Shown: positions 18,353 through 24,613 of the stretch, piece after piece | Numbering within the stretch: the stretch's first letter is position 1 | How the letters are laid out: every line of letters begins with the position of its first letter | Origin: Janthinobacterium lividum | Lineage (GTDB): Bacteria; Pseudomonadota; Gammaproteobacteria; Burkholderiales; Burkholderiaceae_D | Assembly: GCA_945864765.1 (NCBI GenBank) | Contig: CAMBDR010000005.1 | Location: 1-24,613 of the forward strand | Direction: 5' to 3' | Length of the DNA: 24,613 nucleotides | Program-made: the position numbers and the translations under genes | Notes under the pieces: model-generated | What the model was told of the DNA's origin: nothing | Database searches by the model: none | Seen by the model: only the letters and a program-made list of their open reading frames with translations

Positions 18353-18541
18353 ATGGCTACCCGCGTCAACTGCCCCACTTGCAGCAAATCCATCGAATGG
18401 AACCCGGACAACCCGTATCGGCCGTTTTGCAGCGAGCGCTGCAAGCAAATTGATTTGGGGGCTTGGGCGACGGAGCAATATGTGATTCCGGGCGGGATGC
18501 CGGAGCCGGATGCGCCGGATGCGCCGGGGTTGGGGGAATAA
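18353..18541 (+). CDS. yacG: DNA gyrase inhibitor YacG (zinc protein)
   Basis: This 62-aa protein has the YacG zinc motif CPTC (C7/C10) followed by PFCSERC (C26/C30), then KQIDLGAWATEQYVIPG. Members bind a single zinc, and the E. coli protein inhibits DNA gyrase. The C-terminus is an acidic Pro/Ala tail. It ends the conserved pilBCD-coaE-zapD-yacG run. The next gene on this strand is not the nudix hydrolase often found there but an A+T-rich insert. Confidence 0.94.
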   Translation: MATRVNCPTCSKSIEWNPDNPYRPFCSERCKQIDLGAWATEQYVIPGGMPEPDAPDAPGLGE

Positions 18542-18698
18542 GCCCTGCCGCGAGGATTGGGAACCAACTTACTTTCAGCCAAACCATTTCCCTGAGTCGC
18601 CAATGAATATTAAAAATCTGCATTAAGCGTGGACGACGATTCTAAGTCGCGGCAAACAGAAATATACTTTTGATTCCCTGAGCGGATGGAGAAAAATA
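18542..18698 (+). promoter_or_regulatory. Leader of the AvcD-like gene: promoter and possible antitoxin RNA
   Basis: This 157-nt gap holds a promoter candidate: -10 TATACT at 18663-18668, with a weak -35 TTCTAA at 18640-18645 and 17-nt spacing. A GGAG ribosome binding site lies at 18688-18691. The 7-mers GCCGCGA (18547-18553) and TCGCGGC (18647-18653) are fully complementary and could close a fold of about 107 nt. A 7-bp match in a region this size can arise by chance. In known AvcID systems a small RNA (AvcI) that inhibits the deaminase is encoded just upstream of avcD, so this is the place to look; the sequence alone does not prove it. Confidence 0.35.
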
Positions 18699-20288
18699 AT
18701 GGCAAGTAATGCAAAAAAAGAACCCGCCATAACGCAATTGAGACAGGCACCGGGCTTGTTTGACAGTGAAAACATTAAAGGTGTTTTATCCAAAACACAC
18801 ACGAATGAGTTGGTCATTGCGCTGTGCGGGCCAATTGGTTCCCCATTGCATGATGTGAGTGACAAACTGAAGGAGATGCTGTTCGATAAATTTGGGTACG
18901 AAGAGTGCAAAATCATTCGGTTAAGCACTTTCATCAAGGAGCAAGCCAAAAAAGCAGGGAAATCTATTGATGAGACGCCTGCATTCAAAAAAATAAACGC
19001 GCTAATCGATTTTGGCGGGCGCTTGCGGGCAACCCATGGTGGCAGTGTCCTCGCGGAATTGGCCGTACATGAGATCCGATTGGAGCGGGAGAAATTCAAA
19101 ACTGAAAATAATAACCAAAGACATGAACCGCGAAAAATCTGCCACATCATTGATTCAATAAAAAATCAAGAGGAACTGGAGCTATTGCGCACCGTTTATC
19201 GTGAAATGCTTTACGTCGTTGGTGTTTTTTCCCCCATGGATATACGGGTGAAAAATCTTGAAAGAATGCCGATGGAACCTGCTCAAATATATCAGTTGAT
19301 TGACCGTGACTCCGGCGAGGAATCAAAAACCGGGCAAACGGTGCGGGACACTTTTCCGCAATCCGATTTCTTCCTGCGGATGGACGCGTCCACCAATTCG
19401 CAATTGGAAGTAAGGGTGGAGCGATTTTTGCATCTTATTCTTGGAACAAAGATCATCACGCCGACATTAAATGAAACCGCAATGTATGCGGCGACTTCTG
19501 CGGCTGGTCACTCTGCATGTTTGTCGCGGCAAGTGGGGGCCGCCGTAACCGATGAGAAGGGCGAGCTAATTTCAACTGGCTGGAATGACGTGCCTAAGTT
19601 TGGTGGCGGCCTATATATGAACCAATCATCGCATGACCCCAATGCCGAACACGACCATAGATGTTGGAATATTGAAAATGGAAAATGTTTTAATGACGAT
19701 GAAAAATCCCTTCTTGCGCAAAACCTGATTGAAGTTCTTAAAGATGTCATAGCGCCCGAAAAAAAGGAAGCTGCGTTAAAATTATTGGTTGAAAGTTCCA
19801 AACTGAGGGGATTAATCGAATTTTCCCGATCAATTCATGCAGAAATGCATGCACTTTTAAATGCAGGGAAAATTGCCGGCAACAAAATCAAAAATGGGAA
19901 ATTGTTTGTGACAACGTACCCCTGTCACTCATGTGCGCGCCATATCATTGCAGCAGGCATCGCCGAAGTTTACTACATTGAGCCATATCGAAAAAGTCTG
20001 GCAACCAAATTACACGGCGATGCAATTTCAGAAAATGAGAGCGACACCACGAAAGTCAGAATCCTGCCCTATGACGGTGTTGCCCCAACGAAATATCTAT
20101 CCCTCTTTCGCATGACACCAGATTCCAGAAAATTCAATGGTAAAATGATTAAAATTAATGCCAAAAATGCCACACCAAGATTGGAAAAAAGTCTTGAAGC
20201 CTTACCCGCACTAGAGGCGCTTGTAGTAAAATCGCTTGAATCAAAGAATTTAATCATTATGAAAGGAGTTGACAATGAAGAAGGATAA
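18699..20288 (+). CDS. AvcD-like anti-phage dCTP/dCMP deaminase with P-loop-like domain
   Basis: The protein is 529 aa. The N-terminal half has a nucleotide-kinase-like fold, starting with ELVIALCGPIGSPLHDVSDKL (G44-P-I-G-S). The Walker lysine position is not a lysine. The C-terminal half (about 255-470) is a deoxycytidylate deaminase domain with the zinc/catalytic motif HAE (H380, E382) and PCHSC (C409, C412). An extra segment with RCWN...GKCFNDD lies before HAE. Two-domain proteins of this size and order are the AvcD/anti-phage dCTP deaminases, which convert dCTP and dCMP to deoxyuridine nucleotides on infection and deplete the pool needed by phage. A sampled line (19681-19740) has 20 of 60 G/C, against 38 of 60 at 22681-22740, which points to horizontal transfer. 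The ATG has a GGAG box 7 nt upstream. A plain housekeeping dCMP deaminase would be about 150-200 aa and lack the N-terminal half. Confidence 0.85.
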   Translation: MASNAKKEPAITQLRQAPGLFDSENIKGVLSKTHTNELVIALCGPIGSPLHDVSDKLKEMLFDKFGYEECKIIRLSTFIKEQAKKAGKSIDETPAFKKINALIDFGGRLRATHGGSVLAELAVHEIRLEREKFKTENNNQRHEPRKICHIIDSIKNQEELELLRTVYREMLYVVGVFSPMDIRVKNLERMPMEPAQIYQLIDRDSGEESKTGQTVRDTFPQSDFFLRMDASTNSQLEVRVERFLHLILGTKIITPTLNETAMYAATSAAGHSACLSRQVGAAVTDEKGELISTGWNDVPKFGGGLYMNQSSHDPNAEHDHRCWNIENGKCFNDDEKSLLAQNLIEVLKDVIAPEKKEAALKLLVESSKLRGLIEFSRSIHAEMHALLNAGKIAGNKIKNGKLFVTTYPCHSCARHIIAAGIAEVYYIEPYRKSLATKLHGDAISENESDTTKVRILPYDGVAPTKYLSLFRMTPDSRKFNGKMIKINAKNATPRLEKSLEALPALEALVVKSLESKNLIIMKGVDNEEG

Positions 20289-20472
20289 TTTTACGCAACT
20301 TACTTTTGATTTCTGCTCGGATAGCATTATTCAGGAAGGTTCATCTCAAGCAATTGCGCCGCCTTTTGAGAAAAAAGTACTCTATCTTGCGCCTTATCGC
20401 CAATCAAAAGAGCAAGAACGTAATGCGCAGCTTTATAAAAATATTTTCGACTCCATCAAACACATAGGCTGA
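20275..20472 (+). CDS. Small protein of unknown function, translationally coupled to the AvcD-like gene
   Basis: The ORF encodes 65 aa. It starts at ATG 20275, 6 nt after a strong AAAGGAG box (20262-20268) that lies inside the upstream coding sequence, and it overlaps that gene's stop by 14 nt. An in-frame TTG at 20269 is a poorer choice because it abuts the box. I do not recognise a family. The N-terminus holds QLTFDF (residues 8-13), which resembles the QLxLx[LF] hexapeptide used by many proteins to bind the DNA polymerase sliding clamp; this is speculative. The rest is a Ser/Ala/Pro-containing middle and a polar helix (YRQSKEQERNAQLYKNIFDSI). Its good ribosome binding site and overlap argue that it is a real partner gene. 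Confidence 0.7.
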   Translation: MKKDNFTQLTFDFCSDSIIQEGSSQAIAPPFEKKVLYLAPYRQSKEQERNAQLYKNIFDSIKHIG

Positions 20473-20495
20473 TCGCGAACCGTTCTTCGCAAAAA

Positions 20496-20897
20496 TCAAC
20501 GTAAAACCCGGCGCAAATCCGGCCCGATATTGCGCTGATCCATCACCGTCAGCACCCGCTTCTGGCTCAAATCGGTCAAGCTAAACTGCGCCATGCCGCG
20601 CGCCGCGTCGCCCAGTAACAGCTGGGCTTGGTATAGCACAATTTCATCCACCACACCCGCTTGCAGCAACGCGCCATTTAAGCGCGCGCCAGCTTCCACC
20701 ATCACTTCATTCATTTCGTGCCCGCGCGCGACGCAATCCTTCAAGGCTTGCACTTCGGCATGATCAAACCCTGCGGGCTGGGTACCCCCCAATCGCGGAT
20801 TGGGCATGCTGATATATAACGCCCCCTGCGCCAAATCGAGCGCACGCTGCATAAAGCTGTGCTCAGTGGACGAAAAATCGAGAGAAAAATCAGGCAT
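20496..20897 (-). pseudogene. ribD: ribD remnant with two in-frame internal deletions
   Basis: The 133-codon ORF begins like RibD (HSFMQRALDLAQGALYISMPNPRLG), jumps to QPAGFDHAEVQALKDCVARGH, and then jumps to the end of the reductase domain (NEVMVEAGARLNGALLQAGVVDE, LLGDAARGM, IGPDLRRVLR). Normal RibD is about 360-380 aa. Missing are roughly 15 residues before HAEV and about 230 residues that hold the PC...C zinc half of the deaminase and most of the reductase. It cannot carry out either riboflavin step, pyrimidine deamination or ribosyl reduction. The frame is intact and a GGTGGA box precedes the ATG, so a short protein may still be made. It lies 12 nt downstream of the GTP cyclohydrolase II gene in the same direction. 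Confidence 0.8.
20788..20804. repeat. Perfect 7-bp inverted repeat at a ribD deletion junction
   Basis: CCCAATC-GCG-GATTGGG lies exactly where the first block of the RibD sequence is missing (after NPRLG). A hairpin at a deletion edge fits slipped-strand deletion. It also falls naturally out of the codons for NPRLG, so the coincidence is suggestive only. Confidence 0.5.
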
Positions 20898-20909
20898 AAA
20901 AATCCACCA

Positions 20910-21764
20910 TCAGCTTGATGGATCGATTTGATCATCCGTTTTAAGGTCAACCGGATTCATAAAAATCATATGCCCATGCGCCGCCTTGGCGCGCAAATAG
21001 GCTTCATTTTGCGGCAACACCCCACTCACCAATTCTACCCGCTCTGCCACCTCCACCCCCACCCGCTGCAAGGCTTCAATTTTATACGGGCTATTGGTCA
21101 TCAGGCGCAACGCCTTGCCACGATATAAATATTTGAGCATATGGCCCGCATCGTCAAAAGTGCGCGCATCTTCCGGCAGTTTTAACAGCGCATTCGCTTC
21201 ATAGGTATCATGTCCGCATTCTTGCAATAAATAGGTGAGCGCTTTGGCAAATAAACCAATCCCGCGCCCCTCTTGCCCATTCAAATACACCACCGAACCA
21301 TAACCACTCTCAACGATTTTATCCAGTGCCGCATGCAGTTGCGGCCCGCAATCACAACGCACCGAACCAAAAATATCGCCCGTGGCACAACAAGAATGAA
21401 TCCGCACCACCGGAATCGCCTCGGCCACCGCGTTAAATTGCTCTTCACCCAAAGAAAGAATCGAACTCACCGTGAACGCTTCACTAAATTTGGTGAAAAA
21501 ATCATAATCGATGCGCCCTTCTTGCAAGGTTTCCATAATCTTGCTGCGCGCTTGCTCAGAATCAAGAAAATACAGATACCAATTGAATTGCACGATTGCA
21601 CCGCCCAAGCGTAAGGGCAGGCGCACCGGGCCGAGGATGTTATAACGGGTATGCACGCCATCGCTACTGCCCGATGGCATGAGATTATGCGCCTGATCAA
21701 ACTCGATGACGCTAAACTTACTTTCAACGTAGGGGATATGTCTAAATTTTAAATCATAATACAT
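20910..21764 (-). CDS. ribA: GTP cyclohydrolase II with N-terminal extension
   Basis: The protein is 284 aa from the ATG at 21764; a TTG two codons earlier (21770) is also possible. The C-terminal part is GTP cyclohydrolase II, which opens the GTP ring to start riboflavin synthesis. Zinc ligands C126, C137 and C139 are in HSCCATGD...RCDCG. QEGRGIGL, the tyrosine of KALTY (Y178) and the D199/R201 pair of EDAR match the catalytic residues of E. coli RibA, and TNSPYK is the usual TNNPxK site. About 70-115 N-terminal residues exceed the roughly 200-aa classical enzyme and do not look like an active RibB domain. The arginine usually before QEGR is a glycine. No FMN riboswitch is visible upstream. 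It is followed by a ribD remnant. Confidence 0.88.
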   Translation of the reverse strand: MYYDLKFRHIPYVESKFSVIEFDQAHNLMPSGSSDGVHTRYNILGPVRLPLRLGGAIVQFNWYLYFLDSEQARSKIMETLQEGRIDYDFFTKFSEAFTVSSILSLGEEQFNAVAEAIPVVRIHSCCATGDIFGSVRCDCGPQLHAALDKIVESGYGSVVYLNGQEGRGIGLFAKALTYLLQECGHDTYEANALLKLPEDARTFDDAGHMLKYLYRGKALRLMTNSPYKIEALQRVGVEVAERVELVSGVLPQNEAYLRAKAAHGHMIFMNPVDLKTDDQIDPSS

Positions 21765-22146
21765 ATGCAATTAATCCGATCTGATACCAATCGCGCCAAT
21801 GTGTCCTGGGCCTTTGTGTCTTGGGCTAGCCATGATACACGTGAATCAAGCTCACCGCAGCCAAGCTGCGCAGGTTCGCCGCCCCAACCCGCAAGTTTTT
21901 TTCATGCAGCGCCTTTTCATTCTATTTATTTCAATTCTTCGCGCACAAACGCAACGAAAAACCAAGCCAATGTTTAAATCAGCGATTGCGACACAACACA
22001 CGACCTTTTACCCGCCCCCCAAGCCCTTGCTGTGCCCGTACTCATTGGCGTGGCACCCACATGGAACCGTAGTATCGGCGGGTAAAATCGGCTATCATGA
22101 GGCCCATTACGTTTGCTCATCCCATAACTGATCACCCCCTACACCC
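21765..22146. other. 382-nt intergenic region between divergent ribA and the ABC ATPase gene
   Basis: No convincing gene is present; the two plus-strand open frames here have no family features and read like chance. It must contain both divergent promoters, but I see only weak candidates, such as TATCAT near 22095 for the ABC gene. It holds a near-perfect 16-bp palindrome (21833-21848), a small CGCAGC-CAA-GCTGCG hairpin (21856-21870), and two tandem copies of TGTGTCyTGGGC around 21810-21836. The conserved FMN riboswitch core was looked for on the ribA strand and not found. Confidence 0.6.
21833..21848. promoter_or_regulatory. Candidate operator palindrome
   Basis: TGATaCACGTGaATCA is a 16-bp dyad with 7 of 8 pairs matching around a CACGTG core. 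It lies about 70-85 nt upstream of the ribA start. It could be a regulator binding site; the regulator is unknown. Confidence 0.3.
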
Positions 22147-24003
22147 ATGCCCCAGCCAACTACCCCGATTTTAACGCTTGATCAATTAAGCGTGCGCTTT
22201 ACCACTTCCGAGCGGGTGGTTGACGCTGTTTCCGGTTTATCGTTCTCGATTGCGCCCGGTGAAACCCTGGCCGTGGTGGGGGAATCCGGCTCGGGCAAAT
22301 CGGTTACCGCGCTGGCGATTATGCGTTTGATTGAGCAAGGCGGCGGCACCATTCACGGTGGCAGCATGCAGTTTCAGCGCCCCGGCGGGGCCATGCTGGA
22401 TTTACGCCACGCCAGCCATGCCACCATGCGGCAAATTCGCGGGGCCGAAATCGCCGTGATTTTTCAGGAGCCGATGACGTCGCTCAATCCGGTATTTACT
22501 ATTGGCGAGCAAATCGCCGAATCGATCCGGCTGCACCAGGGCAAAAGCTTTGCCGCCGCCCAGGCCGAAGCCTTACGCATGCTGGATCGGGTGCGCATCC
22601 CCAACGCCGCGCAAGTACTCACGCGCCACCCGCACCAGCTTTCGGGCGGCATGCGCCAGCGCGTGATGATTGCGATGGCGCTCTCCTGCCAACCTGCGCT
22701 GTTAATCGCCGACGAACCCACCACCGCGCTGGATGTGACCACGCAGGCGCAAATTTTACAATTAATCCGCGAATTGCAGCAGGATAGCGCGGCCATGGCA
22801 GTGCTGTTTATTACCCACGATATGGGCGTGGTCGCCGACGTGGCCGACCGGGTGGTGGTCATGTGCCGGGGCGAGCAAGTCGAAACCGCCAGCACAGCGG
22901 CGATTTTCAACCAGCCGCAGCACCCTTACACGCAAGCGCTGCTGGCAGCGGTGCCGCGCCTGGGTGCGATGCGCGGTAGCGACAACCCGGCCCCCTTCCC
23001 TTTGCCCGGCCAGCCGATGGCTGGCAGCAGCACAAGTACCAGCGCCAGCACCAGCACCAGCACCAGCGCGCCACACTACGACGGCCCGGCGCTGCTCAAG
23101 GCGCGGCAAATCTGCACCCGTTTCGACATTAAATCCGGCTTATTGGGCCGGGTAAAACAGCGCGTGCATGCGGTGGAAGGCGTGAGTTTTGATTTATACC
23201 CCGGCGAAACGCTGGCCCTGGTGGGGGAATCGGGCTGCGGTAAATCCACCACCGGGCGCGCCATTTTACGGCTGGTGGATTTGCAGGCGGGCAGTGTCGA
23301 AATCGATGGGCGCGATTTGGCGCAACTCTCCAAAACCGAACTGCGCGCCATGCGCCGCCAGATTCAATTTATCTTCCAGGACCCCTTCGCCTCGCTCGAC
23401 CCACGCTTAACGGTGGGTTATTCGATCATGGAACCGCTACTGATCCACGGCCTGGCCGAGGGTGCGCAAGAACGGGTTAAGCAATTGCTGCTGCGCGTGG
23501 GTTTGCTGCCCGAGCATGCCCAGCGCTACCCGCACGAATTTTCTGGCGGCCAACGCCAGCGCATTTGCATTGCACGGGCTTTGGCGTTGAAGCCGAAAAT
23601 CATCATCGCGGATGAATCGGTGTCGGCGCTGGATGTCTCGATTCAGGCGCAAATCATTAATTTGCTACTGGAATTGCAGCAAGAACTGGGTTTGGCGATG
23701 ATTTTTATTTCGCACGATATGGCGGTGGTGGAGCGCGTGGCGCACCGGGTGGCGGTGATGTATCTGGGCCAGATTGTAGAAATCGGCCCACGCCGCGCGA
23801 TATTTGAAAACCCGCAGCACCCCTACACGCAAAAGCTGATGGCGGCCATTCCCGTGGCCGACCCCGGCCGCCGCCCGCTGACGCGCACACAGCGTGGACC
23901 ATTCAACAACGATGAATTGCCCAGCCCGATCCGCGCGGTGGGGGATGAGCCGCAGCGCGTGGTTTTGCATGAAGTGAGTCAGGGGCATTTTGTGGCGCAA
24001 TAA
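22147..24003 (+). CDS. Fused two-domain ABC transporter ATPase, dipeptide/glutathione (GsiA) type
   Basis: This 618-aa cytoplasmic ATPase carries two complete nucleotide-binding domains of the oligopeptide/nickel family. NBD1 has Walker A GESGSGKS (45-52), signature LSGGMRQR from 165, Walker B LLIADEPT and the switch ITHD. NBD2 has Walker A GESGCGKS (360-367), signature FSGGQRQR from 465, IIIADESVSALD and ISHD. Each ends in the oligopeptide-specific NPQHPYTQ / QPQHPYTQ motif. GsiA and YejF share this architecture. The linker (about 293-310) is a Ser/Thr run encoded by repeats. No permease or binding-protein genes are in the window, so substrate is unassigned and a gene symbol is withheld. The stop is 4 nt from the stop of the convergent neighbour. 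Confidence 0.92.
   Translation: MPQPTTPILTLDQLSVRFTTSERVVDAVSGLSFSIAPGETLAVVGESGSGKSVTALAIMRLIEQGGGTIHGGSMQFQRPGGAMLDLRHASHATMRQIRGAEIAVIFQEPMTSLNPVFTIGEQIAESIRLHQGKSFAAAQAEALRMLDRVRIPNAAQVLTRHPHQLSGGMRQRVMIAMALSCQPALLIADEPTTALDVTTQAQILQLIRELQQDSAAMAVLFITHDMGVVADVADRVVVMCRGEQVETASTAAIFNQPQHPYTQALLAAVPRLGAMRGSDNPAPFPLPGQPMAGSSTSTSASTSTSTSAPHYDGPALLKARQICTRFDIKSGLLGRVKQRVHAVEGVSFDLYPGETLALVGESGCGKSTTGRAILRLVDLQAGSVEIDGRDLAQLSKTELRAMRRQIQFIFQDPFASLDPRLTVGYSIMEPLLIHGLAEGAQERVKQLLLRVGLLPEHAQRYPHEFSGGQRQRICIARALALKPKIIIADESVSALDVSIQAQIINLLLELQQELGLAMIFISHDMAVVERVAHRVAVMYLGQIVEIGPRRAIFENPQHPYTQKLMAAIPVADPGRRPLTRTQRGPFNNDELPSPIRAVGDEPQRVVLHEVSQGHFVAQ
23038..23067 (+). repeat. Hexanucleotide repeat (ACCAGC)n inside the ABC ATPase linker
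   Basis: There are five tandem 6-bp units, ACCAGC with one GCCAGC, preceded by related AGCAGC/ACAAGT units. They encode the Ser-Thr run between the two ATPase domains. Because the unit is a multiple of three, gain or loss changes linker length without a frameshift. Confidence 0.85.
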
Positions 24004-24007
24004 GCGG

Positions 24008-24613
24008 CTACATTTTTCTGGCTCGCAGAATATTGCTCAGTGGAATCACGCGCGGCCAAGTATCGGGCATGGATTCCAGTTCACCGGACTGGCTTTCAAA
24101 GGCATGGATTTGCTGGTTCAACAAAGCGCCATCCCATTGAGTTTGAACTTGATCCTGGTAGCTCTGGCCGATCCCGGTTTGAAACAGCGCATAGATATTT
24201 CCATCATCCGGGGTCGGGCCATCCTGCCACTCGGCCACGCCCTGCCCTTGCGGGTGCTCGGCCAGCTTCTTGCGCAGTTCCGCTCGCGTGATCACGTCCA
24301 GCCCCTTGCGCCGCAGCACCATCAAACCGGGCGCAATAAAATCAACGGTGCGCAGCAATACCTTGCGCACTGCGGCCAAGATGGGCGGCACGTGCAAAGC
24401 ACCGTTGCGCATGCCCATCCGCACATACACCAGGCCTTGCGCCGCCTGTGCCAGCCGCAACTGCGCCGGGGTTTTATACCAGGCCACCAAAACCATTTCT
24501 TCAGCGGGCGGCGGTGCGCGCAGGGCGCTGCTGTATTGATCTCTTTCATCGAGTGTAAAGTTGCCATACGGCACCCGCTCTTGCTCGACTTTGTAGGCTT
24601 GTGAAACGTGGAA
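24008..24613 (-). CDS. Unrecognised protein, C-terminal part; gene runs off the right edge
   Basis: The frame is open from the window edge to the TAG at 24008-24010, giving at least 201 residues; the GTG at 24574 is probably internal because the frame continues through YKVEQERVPYGNF. I do not recognise the family. Visible features are a hydrophobic/basic segment MVLVAWYKTPAQLRLAQAAQGLVYVRMG, a run APGLMVLRRKGLDVITRAELRKKLAEH, and a Trp/Gln-rich stretch near the end. No signal peptide can be judged because the N-terminus is missing. It is convergent with the ABC ATPase gene with a 4-nt gap and no visible terminator between them. Confidence 0.65.
   Translation of the reverse strand, partial: FHVSQAYKVEQERVPYGNFTLDERDQYSSALRAPPPAEEMVLVAWYKTPAQLRLAQAAQGLVYVRMGMRNGALHVPPILAAVRKVLLRTVDFIAPGLMVLRRKGLDVITRAELRKKLAEHPQGQGVAEWQDGPTPDDGNIYALFQTGIGQSYQDQVQTQWDGALLNQQIHAFESQSGELESMPDTWPRVIPLSNILRARKM

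Noticed and set aside
20477..20497. GCGAA...TTCGC hairpin as a terminator between the small ORF and the ribD remnant
   Set aside because: The stem is only 5 bp, and the run of A lies on the wrong side for either transcript.
21765..22000. FMN riboswitch upstream of ribA
   Set aside because: The conserved core of the aptamer could not be found on the ribA strand.
21799..22131. 110-codon plus-strand frame before the ABC ATPase gene
   Set aside because: No ribosome binding site or domain; composition looks like chance translation of a promoter region.
24572..24574. GTG as the start of the last gene
   Set aside because: The frame stays open to the window edge with protein-like sequence, so the GTG is probably internal.
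1..24613. CRISPR array, tRNA genes, insertion sequences, integrase or attachment sites
   Set aside because: None seen; no regularly spaced repeats, transposase or integrase motifs, or tRNA-like folds were found, including around the A+T-rich insert.

Overview
The window looks like a chromosomal segment of a betaproteobacterium, most likely Burkholderiales and perhaps Oxalobacteraceae-like. The evidence is the run pilB-pilC-pilD-coaE-zapD-yacG, a class A RNase P RNA, and the style of the signalling and transport proteins. The family assignment is inference from gene order and protein style.

Layout. (1) 1-8055 is a signalling block. It holds the C-terminal tail of a GGDEF protein, a periplasmic family-3 solute-binding protein with no ABC partners, and two overlapping paralogous histidine kinases. 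These share a GAF-HisKA-HATPase core but differ in input (periplasmic Cache versus two PAS domains). A third, soluble PAS histidine kinase lies convergent to them. No response regulator is visible. A 20-bp dRS3/REP-like hairpin forms the end and stop codon of the second kinase gene. (2) 8290-9039 is a FadR-type GntR regulator. (3) 9278-9637 is rnpB on the minus strand, back-to-back with a ThDP-dependent acetolactate-synthase-like enzyme. Their predicted promoters overlap or abut. A CorB/CorC-type membrane protein follows the enzyme with a 1-nt overlap. (4) 12973-18541 is the type IV pilus assembly and housekeeping run pilB-pilC-pilD-coaE-zapD-yacG, with pilC/pilD and pilD/coaE overlapping by 4 nt.

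(5) 18542-20472 is a visibly A+T-richer insert directly after yacG. It encodes a 529-aa P-loop-like plus zinc deaminase protein that I identify as an AvcD/anti-phage dCTP deaminase (nucleotide-depletion phage defence). A 65-aa ORF of unknown function overlaps its 3' end and has a strong ribosome binding site. The 157-nt leader is where an AvcI-like antitoxin RNA would be expected. This is the most interesting part of the window. (6) 20496-21764 on the minus strand holds an N-terminally extended GTP cyclohydrolase II and, downstream, a 133-aa in-frame ribD remnant. The remnant has lost both the zinc-binding PC..C half of the deaminase and nearly all of the reductase. (7) 22147-24003 is a fused two-NBD dipeptide/glutathione-type ABC ATPase with a repeat-encoded linker. 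It is convergent, with a 4-nt gap, to an unrecognised protein gene that runs off the right edge.

All functions are read from the protein sequences by eye; no database search was run. Domain boundaries are approximate.
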